Assembly (NCBI GenBank): GCA_003542575.1
Contig: DPKJ01000014.1
Span: 20,262-84,261 of the forward strand
Origin: Rikenellaceae bacterium
GTDB lineage: Bacteria; Bacteroidota; Bacteroidia; Bacteroidales; UBA932
Direction of reading: 5' to 3'
DNA: 64,000 bases
Part shown: positions 1-7,524 of the stretch, one piece after another
Layout: every line of letters begins with the position of its first letter
How positions within the stretch are numbered: position 1 is the first letter of the stretch
The notes under the pieces: generated by a model
Told to the model about the DNA's origin: nothing
The model's database searches: none
The model's input: the letters and a program-made list of their open reading frames with translations, nothing else
Position numbers and translations under genes: made by a program

Positions 1-83
1 ATCCCCTGCGAAACATCAACCTCTACCGTAACGGTTATTGCCTCAATTCCCAGACATGCACCGCAATATGTTCTACACAACAT
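1..83 (-). CDS. YifB/ComM-family Mg-chelatase-like AAA+ ATPase, N-terminus only
   Basis: Reading the minus strand from the ATG at 83 gives 27 residues before the window ends. They begin MLCRTYCGACLGIEA and continue with ITVTVEVDVSQG. This matches the N-terminal strand pattern of the YifB/ComM family (usually ML-V-[KR]-T-[FY] ... GI[DE]A ... ITVEV). That family consists of cytoplasmic AAA+ ATPases with a Lon-like S5 domain; ComM helps branch migration during natural transformation. The gene diverges from aroB across about 120 bp. Oddly, Cys occurs at residues 3, 7 and 10, where the family normally has aliphatic or small residues. Only the start is visible, so the call rests on a short match. 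Confidence 0.72.
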   Translation of the reverse strand, partial: MLCRTYCGACLGIEAITVTVEVDVSQG

Positions 84-189
84 TTTCTTGTAAAACTATG
101 TTATTTCAATCTGTAATGAAAACAGAGTAGTTCGGTTTATTCAATGTTGAATTTTATTTATTCATTATTAAAAATCCCCTTTTAAATTT

Positions 190-197
190 TAACTTTG
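190..197 (+). promoter_or_regulatory. Bacteroidota-type -7 element for the aro operon
   Basis: The sequence TAACTTTG fits the TAnnTTTG consensus of the Bacteroidota primary sigma factor. Transcription would start about 5-8 nt downstream, almost on the aroB ATG at 203, so the message would have little or no leader. No convincing -33 TTTG is visible at the usual distance. Confidence 0.5.
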
Positions 198-202
198 CAC
201 CA

Positions 203-1222
203 ATGGACAACTTGAATCCGGCCAAACTTATAGACTGTGCCTCAATTGAGGAGATACCCTCTCTGTTACATTCCGAGGGGCGTGTCATAGTTATTATTGA
301 TCAAAATATCAAAGAGTTATACGGTCACCATTTCCCATTTGAACAGATAGTTGTTGAGGCCTCCGAAAAAAACAAGTCACTTCAGATGGTGGGGCAAATT
401 GCTGCCCGCCTTATGGATCTTGAGGCAGACAGAGATACCTTCTTACTTGTTATAGGAGGAGGAATCCTTACCGACCTTGGTGGATTTGTAGCTTCTGCCT
501 ACTTTAGAGGGGTAAAATGCGGATTTGTGCCCACTACCCTGTTAGCTCAGGTTGATGCTTCGCTTGGCGGGAAGAATGGGGTCAATCTTGACGGATACAA
601 GAATATTTTAGGAGTTATCAGGCAACCTGAGTTTACCGTTATATGCCCTGCTTTCCTAAAATCGCTTCCTCATCACGAGATTAACGAGGGTCTGGCAGAG
701 CTTCTAAAGACATTTATCTTATTCAGTAACGAGAGTTACAAAGGGCTTTTAAATGCTCTTTTGAAATTAAGGTCAGGTGCTTTAGACACCATTTCGCAGA
801 TAGCTCCATTTATTGCAGAGGCAGCAAGATTTAAGACTCAGGTTACAGCCCGCGATCTATACGAAAAAGGGGAGAGAAAACTGTTAAATCTGGGACATAC
901 ATTTGCTCATGCCATTGAGAAAGAGTGTGGAATTTCACACGGTGAGGCTGTGGCTGCAGGAATTGTGCTGGCAGCAAAACTCTCTGTGAAACTCTCTGTA
1001 ACAAGCAAAGCCACGGCAGACAAGATTGAGAATGATTTCAGGTTGCTTGGCCTTAGGACAGCATCGCCTGTTAATACTATGACTCTTGCGAATGCAATTA
1101 AACGTGACAAAAAAAGATCGGGAGATAACATAACATTTATATTAATTGAGAAGATTGGCAAATGTGTTGCCTATCCTTTGCCGGTTAACAGTATAGAGGA
1201 GTATTTGTATGATTTGTATTAG
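203..1222 (+). CDS. aroB: 3-dehydroquinate synthase
   Basis: AroB converts DAHP to 3-dehydroquinate, the second step of the shikimate pathway, in the cytoplasm with NAD+ and a divalent metal. The 339 residues show the nucleotide-binding GGGILTDLGGF stretch near residues 85-95 and the TTLLAQVDASLGGK motif ending at Lys124. Likely metal ligands are Glu166 (NEGLAELLK), His232 (LGHTFAHA) and His246 (SHGEAV). Length is slightly short for the family (about 350-360) but all motifs are present. It is the first gene of aroB-aroDA-aroC and overlaps the next start by 14 nt. The ATG is chosen because it is the first in frame and sits immediately after the promoter element. Confidence 0.95.
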   Translation: MDNLNPAKLIDCASIEEIPSLLHSEGRVIVIIDQNIKELYGHHFPFEQIVVEASEKNKSLQMVGQIAARLMDLEADRDTFLLVIGGGILTDLGGFVASAYFRGVKCGFVPTTLLAQVDASLGGKNGVNLDGYKNILGVIRQPEFTVICPAFLKSLPHHEINEGLAELLKTFILFSNESYKGLLNALLKLRSGALDTISQIAPFIAEAARFKTQVTARDLYEKGERKLLNLGHTFAHAIEKECGISHGEAVAAGIVLAAKLSVKLSVTSKATADKIENDFRLLGLRTASPVNTMTLANAIKRDKKRSGDNITFILIEKIGKCVAYPLPVNSIEEYLYDLY

Positions 1223-3260
1223 CATTGGTACGAAGGGGTCGGCAGCAGTAAACGAGGCCCTCTCCAAAGCTCACCTTGCAGAGATCAGGCTTGATCTTAC
1301 GCAGCTGAACCGTGAGGAGACAGCTGCATTGTTCAGGTCAAAAAAAGATCTTATTGCCACCTGCAGAGCCTATGAAATGCCCTACCCGGAGAGCAGAAAG
1401 ATGTTGCTGTGGGCTATTCTTGGCAGCAGAACAAGAAAAAGCAAGGGCAAGAGGTATATCGATTTGGATTATGACTCTCCGGAGGATTACAGAAACGAAC
1501 TTATTACAGCCGCAAGAAAAGGTGGCTTTAAAATAATACTGTCGTACCACAATTTTAACAACACCGAGAGCTACGAAAGGCTCTGCGAGATTTACGAAAA
1601 CTCCCGTGAAAGGGGTGCAGATATTGTAAAACTGGTAACAAATGCCAAAACCATTCAGGAGTGTTCTCGTCTGATAAGGCTTTATAAACAATATCCCAAA
1701 GATACTCTGGTTACATTTTCTATTGGTGATGAGGGTAAATTCACACGCCTTCTCTCTCACTCAATCGGCGCTCCTTTTATCTATTGTGCTCTTGATGAGG
1801 AGAGTCGCACTGCTCCCGGGCAATTCACTATTGCAGAGGCAGAGAGGCTTACTTCTAAGAAATTTTACCCCCACAACGTTAACCGCAAAGGGGTAATTAA
1901 AAAGATTACTGCCCCGGCATCCAAAAGCCATGCTCAGAGAGCAATTCTTTCAGCAGCATGGGCAAAGGGAAAGAGCTCTCTTTATGCATATACACCGTGT
2001 GCCGATACTGAGGCTGCAATTGAGCTGGTCAAATCGCTTGGTGTAAAGGTCAAGTCAGAAAAGTGTAAACTCCCGAAATTCCGACTTGAAATTACAAGTC
2101 CGGGCATTGAAGAGATATCAAAAAGACTTGCAAAAGAGGAGATTTTCTCAAAAAACATTAAGAAGGTAGAGCTCAATGTTGGTGAGTCAGGTCTGCTTTG
2201 CCGGCTTATGCTCCCTACTGCAGGGCATCTTCCGGGAAAGAGCAAGGGGGTTGACGAGGTTACCATAACCGGGGAGGGCAGTCTTAAAAAGAGAGAACTC
2301 TTCTCTACTGACGAACCTTTAAAAAATATCGGGTTAAATGTTGCAACCACAGAGGGCAAGCTGCCGGCGGTGGTTTCAGGGTCCATTAAAGGTTCCTCAT
2401 TTAACATGTCGGGTAAGGGTGGCTCACAACTATTGTCGGGAATGCTAATGGCGCTCCCTATGTGTGAAAAGAGCAGTATAATTACCCTCTCTGAGCCCAC
2501 AAGCACTCCATACATCGAACTTACCGTAAAAACCATTAAGGAGTTTGGTGTAACAGTTATAAACGAAGACCCGCTTGAATTCAAAATCCCAGGCAGGCAG
2601 CGTTACAAATCAAAAGCATTTCTGCCAATTGAGGGTGACTGGAGCGGAGCCTCTATGCTAATGGTTGCAGGTGCAATCAGCTCAGGTATAACAATAACCA
2701 ACCTCCCCATTAACTCAAAGCAGGCAGATGAAAAGATTCTGGATGTTTTGAGGGGATGCGGTGCCGAGGTTAAGATTACCGAATATCCAAAATACCTTGT
2801 CATGTGCGGCGATGTACCATGTGCATTAAAGGACGATAACACAAAAGAGATAATACTAGGCTCCAAAATAGAGATATTTCCGCCAAAGGGCAACCTGATG
2901 TCCTTTGAATTTGACGCCACTAACTCCCCCGACCTCTTCCCTACACTTGTTGTACTTGCGCTTAACTGTTCCGGTATAAGCCGTATCAAGGGCGTTGGAA
3001 GGTTATCCAACAAGGAGAGTAACAGGGCAGAGAGCCTCTTCTGTGAATTTACAAGGCTAGGTGCCCATATTGATATTGATGGCGATTCGATGATAGTTGA
3101 GGGGGGAGAGCTTCATGGAGGCTTATGCTCCTCTTATAAAGACCACAGAATAGCAATGTCGCTTATAACAGCATCATTAAATATTAAGGATAAGGTTTAT
3201 GTTGACGACCTTAACTGCATTTCCAAATCTTTCCCTGATTTCATAAAGAACTTTAAATAG
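1209..3260 (+). CDS. Fused type I 3-dehydroquinate dehydratase / EPSP synthase
   Basis: One 683-residue reading frame carries two shikimate enzymes. Residues 1-215 are a type I DHQ dehydratase (AroD): EIRLD near 25-29, catalytic His114 (LSYHNF), Schiff-base Lys141 (DIVKLV) and the C-terminal substrate loop ending in APGQ at about 202-205. Residues 226-683 are EPSP synthase (AroA): SKSHAQR at 238-244, NVGESGLLCR, EGDWSGASM, the DATNSPDLFP segment with candidate catalytic Asp575, LSNKESNRAE, and DHRIAMS near the C-terminus. The linker is only about 10 residues. The stretch covering the usual SSQY loop reads GGSQLLSGML. Steps three and six of the pathway are thus joined while aroE and aroK are absent here. 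It overlaps aroB by 14 nt and precedes aroC by 7 nt, so co-translation is likely. aroDA would be a descriptive label. Confidence 0.93.
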   Translation: MICISIGTKGSAAVNEALSKAHLAEIRLDLTQLNREETAALFRSKKDLIATCRAYEMPYPESRKMLLWAILGSRTRKSKGKRYIDLDYDSPEDYRNELITAARKGGFKIILSYHNFNNTESYERLCEIYENSRERGADIVKLVTNAKTIQECSRLIRLYKQYPKDTLVTFSIGDEGKFTRLLSHSIGAPFIYCALDEESRTAPGQFTIAEAERLTSKKFYPHNVNRKGVIKKITAPASKSHAQRAILSAAWAKGKSSLYAYTPCADTEAAIELVKSLGVKVKSEKCKLPKFRLEITSPGIEEISKRLAKEEIFSKNIKKVELNVGESGLLCRLMLPTAGHLPGKSKGVDEVTITGEGSLKKRELFSTDEPLKNIGLNVATTEGKLPAVVSGSIKGSSFNMSGKGGSQLLSGMLMALPMCEKSSIITLSEPTSTPYIELTVKTIKEFGVTVINEDPLEFKIPGRQRYKSKAFLPIEGDWSGASMLMVAGAISSGITITNLPINSKQADEKILDVLRGCGAEVKITEYPKYLVMCGDVPCALKDDNTKEIILGSKIEIFPPKGNLMSFEFDATNSPDLFPTLVVLALNCSGISRIKGVGRLSNKESNRAESLFCEFTRLGAHIDIDGDSMIVEGGELHGGLCSSYKDHRIAMSLITASLNIKDKVYVDDLNCISKSFPDFIKNFK

Positions 3261-3267
3261 AGGGGCG

Positions 3268-4287
3268 ATGAATACATTTGGTAAACTATTTCGCGTACAG
3301 CTTTTTGGAGAGTCACACGGGCCCGCAATCGGAGTGGTAATTGATGGCATTCCTGCCGGTTTACCTCTAACACCTGAGGAGTTCCGCGACGATCTTTTAA
3401 GAAGGTCAGGAGGCAGAAAGGGTGGCACTCCGCGTGTTGAGGAGGATGGTCTTATCTTTTTGAGCGGAGTTGTTCAGGGGCATACAACCGGATCACCCCT
3501 TGCAGTTATTGTAAACAACAAAAACACAATATCTTCTGATTACGAATCATTTAAAAATTCCCCGCGCCCGGGTCATGCCGATTTCGTTTCCCGTCTTAAA
3601 TCCGGAGGTTACTCAGATGCACGGGGCGGAGGGCACCACTCAGGAAGAGTGACACTCGCTCTTGTTATTGCAGGAGTAATTGCAAAGAAACTATTATCGC
3701 CGGCTGTAGTATCGTCAAGAATTATTGAAATCGGGGGTGAAAACCCTTGGGACGCAAAACTCGATCAGGCAATAGCAGAGGGTGATTCGCTGGGAGGAAT
3801 AATTGAGTGCAGAATAGATGGTATTAGGGCAGGAATTGGAGAACCATTCTTTGACTCTTTAGAATCGGTACTTTCGCATATTGTTTTTGCCATTCCCGGA
3901 ATCAGGGGCATTGAGTTTGGAGACGGATTCAAGGCAGCCGGAATGTGGGGCTCTGAGCACAACGACCCGATTTTAACTACATCGGGAGAGACTGCAAAAA
4001 ACGGCTCAGGAGGAGTAAACGGAGGCATATCCAATGGCAACCGGATTGTCCTGAGGGTAGCCGTTAAGCCGACATCAAGCATTTCCAAGGCTCAGCAGAG
4101 CATTAATCTTAAATCAGGAGTGATAGAGGAGTTAACAGTTCTAGGCAGACACGACGCATGTTTTGCTCTCAGGGTACCGGTAGTACTTGAGGCAGCCGCT
4201 TCAATTGCTCTTGTTGATATGCTTTACCAGGCATCTGCGCCTCATATATGGAGCCATGGGGTAGTAGTCAAAGATCCTCTGAACTGA
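3268..4287 (+). CDS. aroC: Chorismate synthase
   Basis: AroC removes phosphate from EPSP to give chorismate, using reduced FMN. The 339-residue product starts MNTFGKLFRVQLFGESHGPA, the family's first signature. It has RGGGHHSGR near residue 120 in place of the common RGGGRSSAR, and keeps the GDGF and GGISNG motifs further on. A weak ribosome-binding purine run (GAGGGG) precedes the ATG. It is the last gene of the aro operon. Its last 87 nt lie antisense to the convergent GNAT-like gene. The end of the protein, after the ALVDML helix, is a normal chorismate-synthase ending, so the overlap does not look like read-through. Confidence 0.95.
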   Translation: MNTFGKLFRVQLFGESHGPAIGVVIDGIPAGLPLTPEEFRDDLLRRSGGRKGGTPRVEEDGLIFLSGVVQGHTTGSPLAVIVNNKNTISSDYESFKNSPRPGHADFVSRLKSGGYSDARGGGHHSGRVTLALVIAGVIAKKLLSPAVVSSRIIEIGGENPWDAKLDQAIAEGDSLGGIIECRIDGIRAGIGEPFFDSLESVLSHIVFAIPGIRGIEFGDGFKAAGMWGSEHNDPILTTSGETAKNGSGGVNGGISNGNRIVLRVAVKPTSSISKAQQSINLKSGVIEELTVLGRHDACFALRVPVVLEAAASIALVDMLYQASAPHIWSHGVVVKDPLN

Positions 4288-5334
4288 TTCATTGTTTTCC
4301 AGCATCGGATACGAAACCAGTTTCTTCACGCCATATTTGACATACTGTATGTTAAGTTGGTGAAAAATTATCGCATTTACCCCTTTGTTTCTGTATTCAG
4401 GCAGAGCCCCAATAAGATTCATCTCCATCTCTTCATAATTGGCTAATGCCTTTTTAAGGTGGATAAATCCAAACGGAAACAGTCTCCCTTTTGCTTTTTG
4501 AAGCGCCACTGCAATTGACGGCATTGTAATGGCAAAAGCTGCCAGCTGATCTCTCTTATCAAGCAGTATTACAATCATATCCTGATTAAGAATAGGCACA
4601 AATTGTTTTACAAGCAGTTTGTACTCCTTGGGAGAGAGCGGAGAGAAGCAATAAAGAGAGGCAAATGCTTTATTATAAGTCTCAAACAGCTCTATTGCAA
4701 ATTTATACAGATCTTTCCGGGTTACCTTTTCCAAAATCCGCAGTCCAAATCTCTCTTTTACAATTTCTGAAAACTGCGCTATCTTTTCCGGCATCAACTC
4801 AGGTACAGTAAGAACTCTTTGTATCCAATCAACCTCTTTGCAATACCCAAGTCTCTCCAAATGTTCAAGATAGTATGCAAAATTATAGAGAGTGTTGGCA
4901 GTAGCTCTCTTCTCAAACCCCTCAACAAGCAAACCCTGTTTGTCCATATCATTAAACCCTTGAGGCCCGCTCACCTTTTCCATTCCAAGTTCATAAGCCC
5001 ACTCCTCAACTTTTGCAATCAGGGCTTCAGAAACAGAGTAATCATCAATGAAATCAAACCACCCGAAACGCAACCTCTTCTCATTCCATACAGCGTTTGA
5101 TTTATGGTTCACAATTGCAGCCACCCTTCCCACAACTTTCCCATCACAATAGGCCAAAAACAGCTTTGCCAGGCAGTATTCGTAAGAGGGATTTTTATCC
5201 CTGCGTAAAACACTAAGTTCGTCCGATCTTAACGGACACACCCAGTTAGGCTCATCTTTGTAAAGTTCCTCGGCAAACTTAACAAAAGAGAGGTACTCCC
5301 TTGCGGTAAGTACCTCCTTAATTTCAACCTTCAT
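4201..5334 (-). CDS. GNAT-fold acetyltransferase-like protein
   Basis: This 377-residue cytoplasmic protein begins with a GNAT-like domain (AYCDGKVVGRVAAIVN near 80-95, then FGWFDFIDDY). It contains KVSGPQGFNDMDKQGLLVEGF in the middle and ends with ENNESVQRIFDYYPMAPYM and RRRCLVKH. This layout matches a conserved family of GNAT-related proteins in Bacteroidota and other phyla whose substrate is unknown. The C-terminal motif is encoded inside the 87-nt antisense overlap with aroC, which suggests both genes need that DNA. ATG at 5334 is used; a purine run (AAGGAGG) lies close upstream. No partner gene is evident. Confidence 0.68.
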   Translation of the reverse strand: MKVEIKEVLTAREYLSFVKFAEELYKDEPNWVCPLRSDELSVLRRDKNPSYEYCLAKLFLAYCDGKVVGRVAAIVNHKSNAVWNEKRLRFGWFDFIDDYSVSEALIAKVEEWAYELGMEKVSGPQGFNDMDKQGLLVEGFEKRATANTLYNFAYYLEHLERLGYCKEVDWIQRVLTVPELMPEKIAQFSEIVKERFGLRILEKVTRKDLYKFAIELFETYNKAFASLYCFSPLSPKEYKLLVKQFVPILNQDMIVILLDKRDQLAAFAITMPSIAVALQKAKGRLFPFGFIHLKKALANYEEMEMNLIGALPEYRNKGVNAIIFHQLNIQYVKYGVKKLVSYPMLENNESVQRIFDYYPMAPYMRRRCLVKHINKSN

Positions 5335-5627
5335 TTTCTGAATTCATTTGTTCATTACTCATAAGCCCATTATTCCCGACTTTAATAGCATCACTTTTTA
5401 ATTTCCAATGCTTAAAACTGAAATAAAATTTATATTTCACCCGTTTAAATAGCATTATCTTAAATCCTCTGTACTTAAAACAATATATGTTTTAAAAGTT
5501 TGTTTTAAAAGTTAGTGTTAAAAAATCCTATTAACTTAAAAATTTATATAATTCAATTTCAGGCTCTTGAGCTTCACAAACTTTTAGCACATGAATTAGA
5601 CTTTCACAAATTTGGTTTCCCGTGTGT
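5335..5627. other. AT-rich intergenic region, no gene seen
   Basis: These 293 bases separate the GNAT-like gene start from the serine hydrolase stop. They are very AT-rich, with short duplications around TGTTTTAAAAGTT near 5488-5514. No promoter with both boxes, no RNA gene and no credible reading frame was found. The 89-codon plus frame here runs antisense into the hydrolase and has no protein-like features. Confidence 0.5.
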
Positions 5628-6824
5628 TTACTTAACAACAGAGCCGGCAACAGCGTTTGCTACAAGCGCCCTCAACCTTACAACGCTACCCTTATCCTCG
5701 GGATGTACCCTGTTAGCAAGAAGTATTACAGCTGTTTTTGATACAGGATCTATAATGATTGATGTACCGGTGTATCCGGTGTGACCAAATGTTTTAGTTG
5801 GGTGAAACAGATTTCCGCTGTTTGATGCGTATGATGAGTAGTTGTCCCAGCCAAGTGAACGGCCAAGTTGTTCAACATCCTTTGGCACTCTTGTCATTGT
5901 TTCAACTGTCAGAGAGCCCAGAATCCTTTTGCCGTTATACTCGCCTCCATTCATCAAAGCCGCAGCAATAATTGCCATATCTTCGGCATCTGAGAAGACT
6001 CCGGCATTTCCTGAATTACCTCCATTTAGCAACCTTGCAAGTGGGTCATGAACCTTACCAAGGATTACAGTACCATCTGCCTGTCTTTCGGTTGGGGCAA
6101 TTTTGGCATACATTTCAGGTTTTGGGTTGAAGGTTGTGTTTTTAAGACCCAGTACATCAAATACATTTTTTTGAGCATACTCTTCAAGCTTCATACCTGT
6201 AACATTTTGAAGAACATTCTGGAGCGTAATAAAATTTAGGCAGCTGTACTGAAACTTTGCGCCCGGTTTAAAATCTCTTTTGCATGTTGCAATATATTCA
6301 ATCAGCCCTTCAGGCGCAGGTGAACCATATTTCGCCACCAATTCTGCTGCCGGAGCATAAGGAGGAAGTCCTGACGAGTGTGTCAAAAGGTCAATAATTC
6401 TTATATCAATTGGTCTGCCACCTTCAGGATTTTCATATCCCTTGAATCCGGGGATGTACATCGAAACATTGTCAGTCAGGCGAATTTTACCCTGCTCAAC
6501 AAGCTGCATAAAGGCAATTGCTGTTCCCAAAGGTTTTGATACAGATGCAAGGTCAAAAACTGTGTTTACATCCATCTTCTCAACCTTAGGATATACCGAT
6601 TTGTTTCCGTAGCTCTTCAGATAAACCATCTTTCCATCTCTTACAACAGCCAAAACAGCACCCGGCACCTCACCAATTTTTATTGAGTTTTCAATTATTG
6701 CGTCAACATTTGAGAGTCTTACAGGATCCATTCCTGCCTTGTCGGGAGTTACCCGGGGAAGCGGTTGCGCCAGAAGTGCAGCAAATGTGAAGATTACAGA
6801 AAGTGAAAGAATAAACTTTTTCAT
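5628..6824 (-). CDS. Secreted serine hydrolase of the class C beta-lactamase / esterase family
   Basis: The 398-residue product has a signal peptide (MKKFILSLSVIFTFAALLAQ, cleavage after about residue 19). It carries the three motifs of the AmpC/EstB fold: S94-V-S-K97 with the nucleophile and general base, Tyr193 in YSCLNF at the YxN position (Cys instead of Asn or Asp in the third place), and HTG in FGHTGYTG near 345. Members are exported esterases, D-amino-acid peptidases or cell-wall hydrolases; a resistance role should not be assumed. It stands alone. Four 11-bp direct repeats lie directly before the ATG at 6824. Confidence 0.85.
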   Translation of the reverse strand: MKKFILSLSVIFTFAALLAQPLPRVTPDKAGMDPVRLSNVDAIIENSIKIGEVPGAVLAVVRDGKMVYLKSYGNKSVYPKVEKMDVNTVFDLASVSKPLGTAIAFMQLVEQGKIRLTDNVSMYIPGFKGYENPEGGRPIDIRIIDLLTHSSGLPPYAPAAELVAKYGSPAPEGLIEYIATCKRDFKPGAKFQYSCLNFITLQNVLQNVTGMKLEEYAQKNVFDVLGLKNTTFNPKPEMYAKIAPTERQADGTVILGKVHDPLARLLNGGNSGNAGVFSDAEDMAIIAAALMNGGEYNGKRILGSLTVETMTRVPKDVEQLGRSLGWDNYSSYASNSGNLFHPTKTFGHTGYTGTSIIIDPVSKTAVILLANRVHPEDKGSVVRLRALVANAVAGSVVK

Positions 6825-6829
6825 TTTAT

Positions 6830-6873
6830 AAGTGGTTTAAAAGTAGTTTATATGTAGTTTATAAGTAGTCTAC
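6830..6873. repeat. Four tandem 11-bp repeats before the serine hydrolase start
   Basis: Units AAGTGGTTTAA, AAGTAGTTTAT, ATGTAGTTTAT and AAGTAGTCTAC follow each other without gaps at 6830-6840, 6841-6851, 6852-6862 and 6863-6873. The array ends 5 nt from the start codon (minus strand). A -7-like TACATTTG (complement of 6909-6916) would place the array inside the 5' leader. Confidence 0.8.
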
Positions 6874-6935
6874 GTGCTAAATCAAACAGACAAGCCGTTT
6901 TGTTTGTACAAATGTAATAAAACTGCCCAACTTTA

Positions 6936-6974
6936 CATACACCAAATTCATACACCAAATTCATACACCAAATT
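6936..6974. repeat. Three perfect tandem 13-bp repeats
   Basis: CATACACCAAATT is repeated exactly at 6936-6948, 6949-6961 and 6962-6974. There are no spacers, so this is a simple tandem repeat and not CRISPR. It opens the repeat-rich region between the serine hydrolase and rpsC. Confidence 0.9.
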
Positions 6975-6995
6975 TTTCTCCGCACCGGGGCATTC

Positions 6996-7217
6996 ATCCC
7001 TGGGAATTCTTTCCTTATTTCTAATAATCAACAACTTACGCCCCAAACCACAAAACACATAAATCACTGATAATGAGCGACAAGGAAAGAATTCCCAGGG
7101 ATTGAGTAAGACTTGCGTGTCAATTTTCCTTTTAACCTAATAATCAGTGATTTAAACCAAATGTCAAAACCGCCTAAGTCGCTGATAATGTGCTTTAAGG
7201 AAAGAATTCCCAGGGAT
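6996..7217. repeat. Three copies of a 21-bp sequence, one inverted
   Basis: AAGGAAAGAATTCCCAGGGAT occurs at 7082-7102 and 7197-7217 on the plus strand and as its complement at 6996-7016. The two direct copies share upstream sequence as well (CTGATAATG followed 5-7 nt later by the unit). The unit contains GGGAATTC-like dyad symmetry. No reading frame runs across it. It may be a dispersed non-coding repeat family; only a genome search can show that. Confidence 0.85.
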
Positions 7218-7226
7218 TAAAATGTG

Positions 7227-7428
7227 CTCCGCGCCAGTTTGTGGTAACTACTTGTATATGTACCATGTATAAACAGGCCACCAAAACATTAATCATTTAA
7301 TAACATAAGATCACCACCACCAATACACCACCGCCACAGCTTCACCACCACCGTTTCACCGCCACTTTAGGAATTGGCTCATTTTTACAAGACTTGTAAT
7401 CAACAACATACCACAAACTGGCGCGGAG
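7227..7428. repeat. 202-bp segment bounded by perfect 20-bp inverted repeats
   Basis: CTCCGCGCCAGTTTGTGGTA at 7227-7246 is matched exactly in inverted orientation at 7409-7428. The interior contains a CACC/CCGCC-rich stretch (about 7312-7367) and no open reading frame. The layout resembles a miniature inverted-repeat element, but no target-site duplication is clear. A related CTCCGCACC sequence lies at 6979-6987. The right arm touches the rpsC terminator. Confidence 0.75.
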
Positions 7429-7430
7429 AA

Positions 7431-7467
7431 AAAAAGAGGATAACCAAAAATTGGTCATCCTCTTTTT
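7431..7467 (-). terminator. Rho-independent terminator of the rplC-rpsC operon
   Basis: On the minus strand a long stem (AAAAAGAGGAT pairing with ATCCTCTTTTT, plus an inner ACCA/TGGT) closes a short A/T loop and is followed by a T run. It lies about 60 nt past the rpsC stop. Transcription ending here means rplP and the rest of the S10/spc genes are not co-transcribed. Confidence 0.8.
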
Positions 7468-7524
7468 ATTGTTCGTTAACCTCAGACCTCAACGGTCCTG
7501 GATTAAGAATCTTTTCGGGAAAAA

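Noticed and set aside
5515..5784. 89-codon plus frame overlapping the serine hydrolase end
   Set aside because: It is antisense to conserved hydrolase sequence and starts in an AT-rich spacer.
5628..6824. Reading the serine hydrolase as a beta-lactamase resistance gene
   Set aside because: The SxxK/YxN/HTG fold is shared by many esterases and peptidases, and the second motif is YSC, so a resistance call is not supported.
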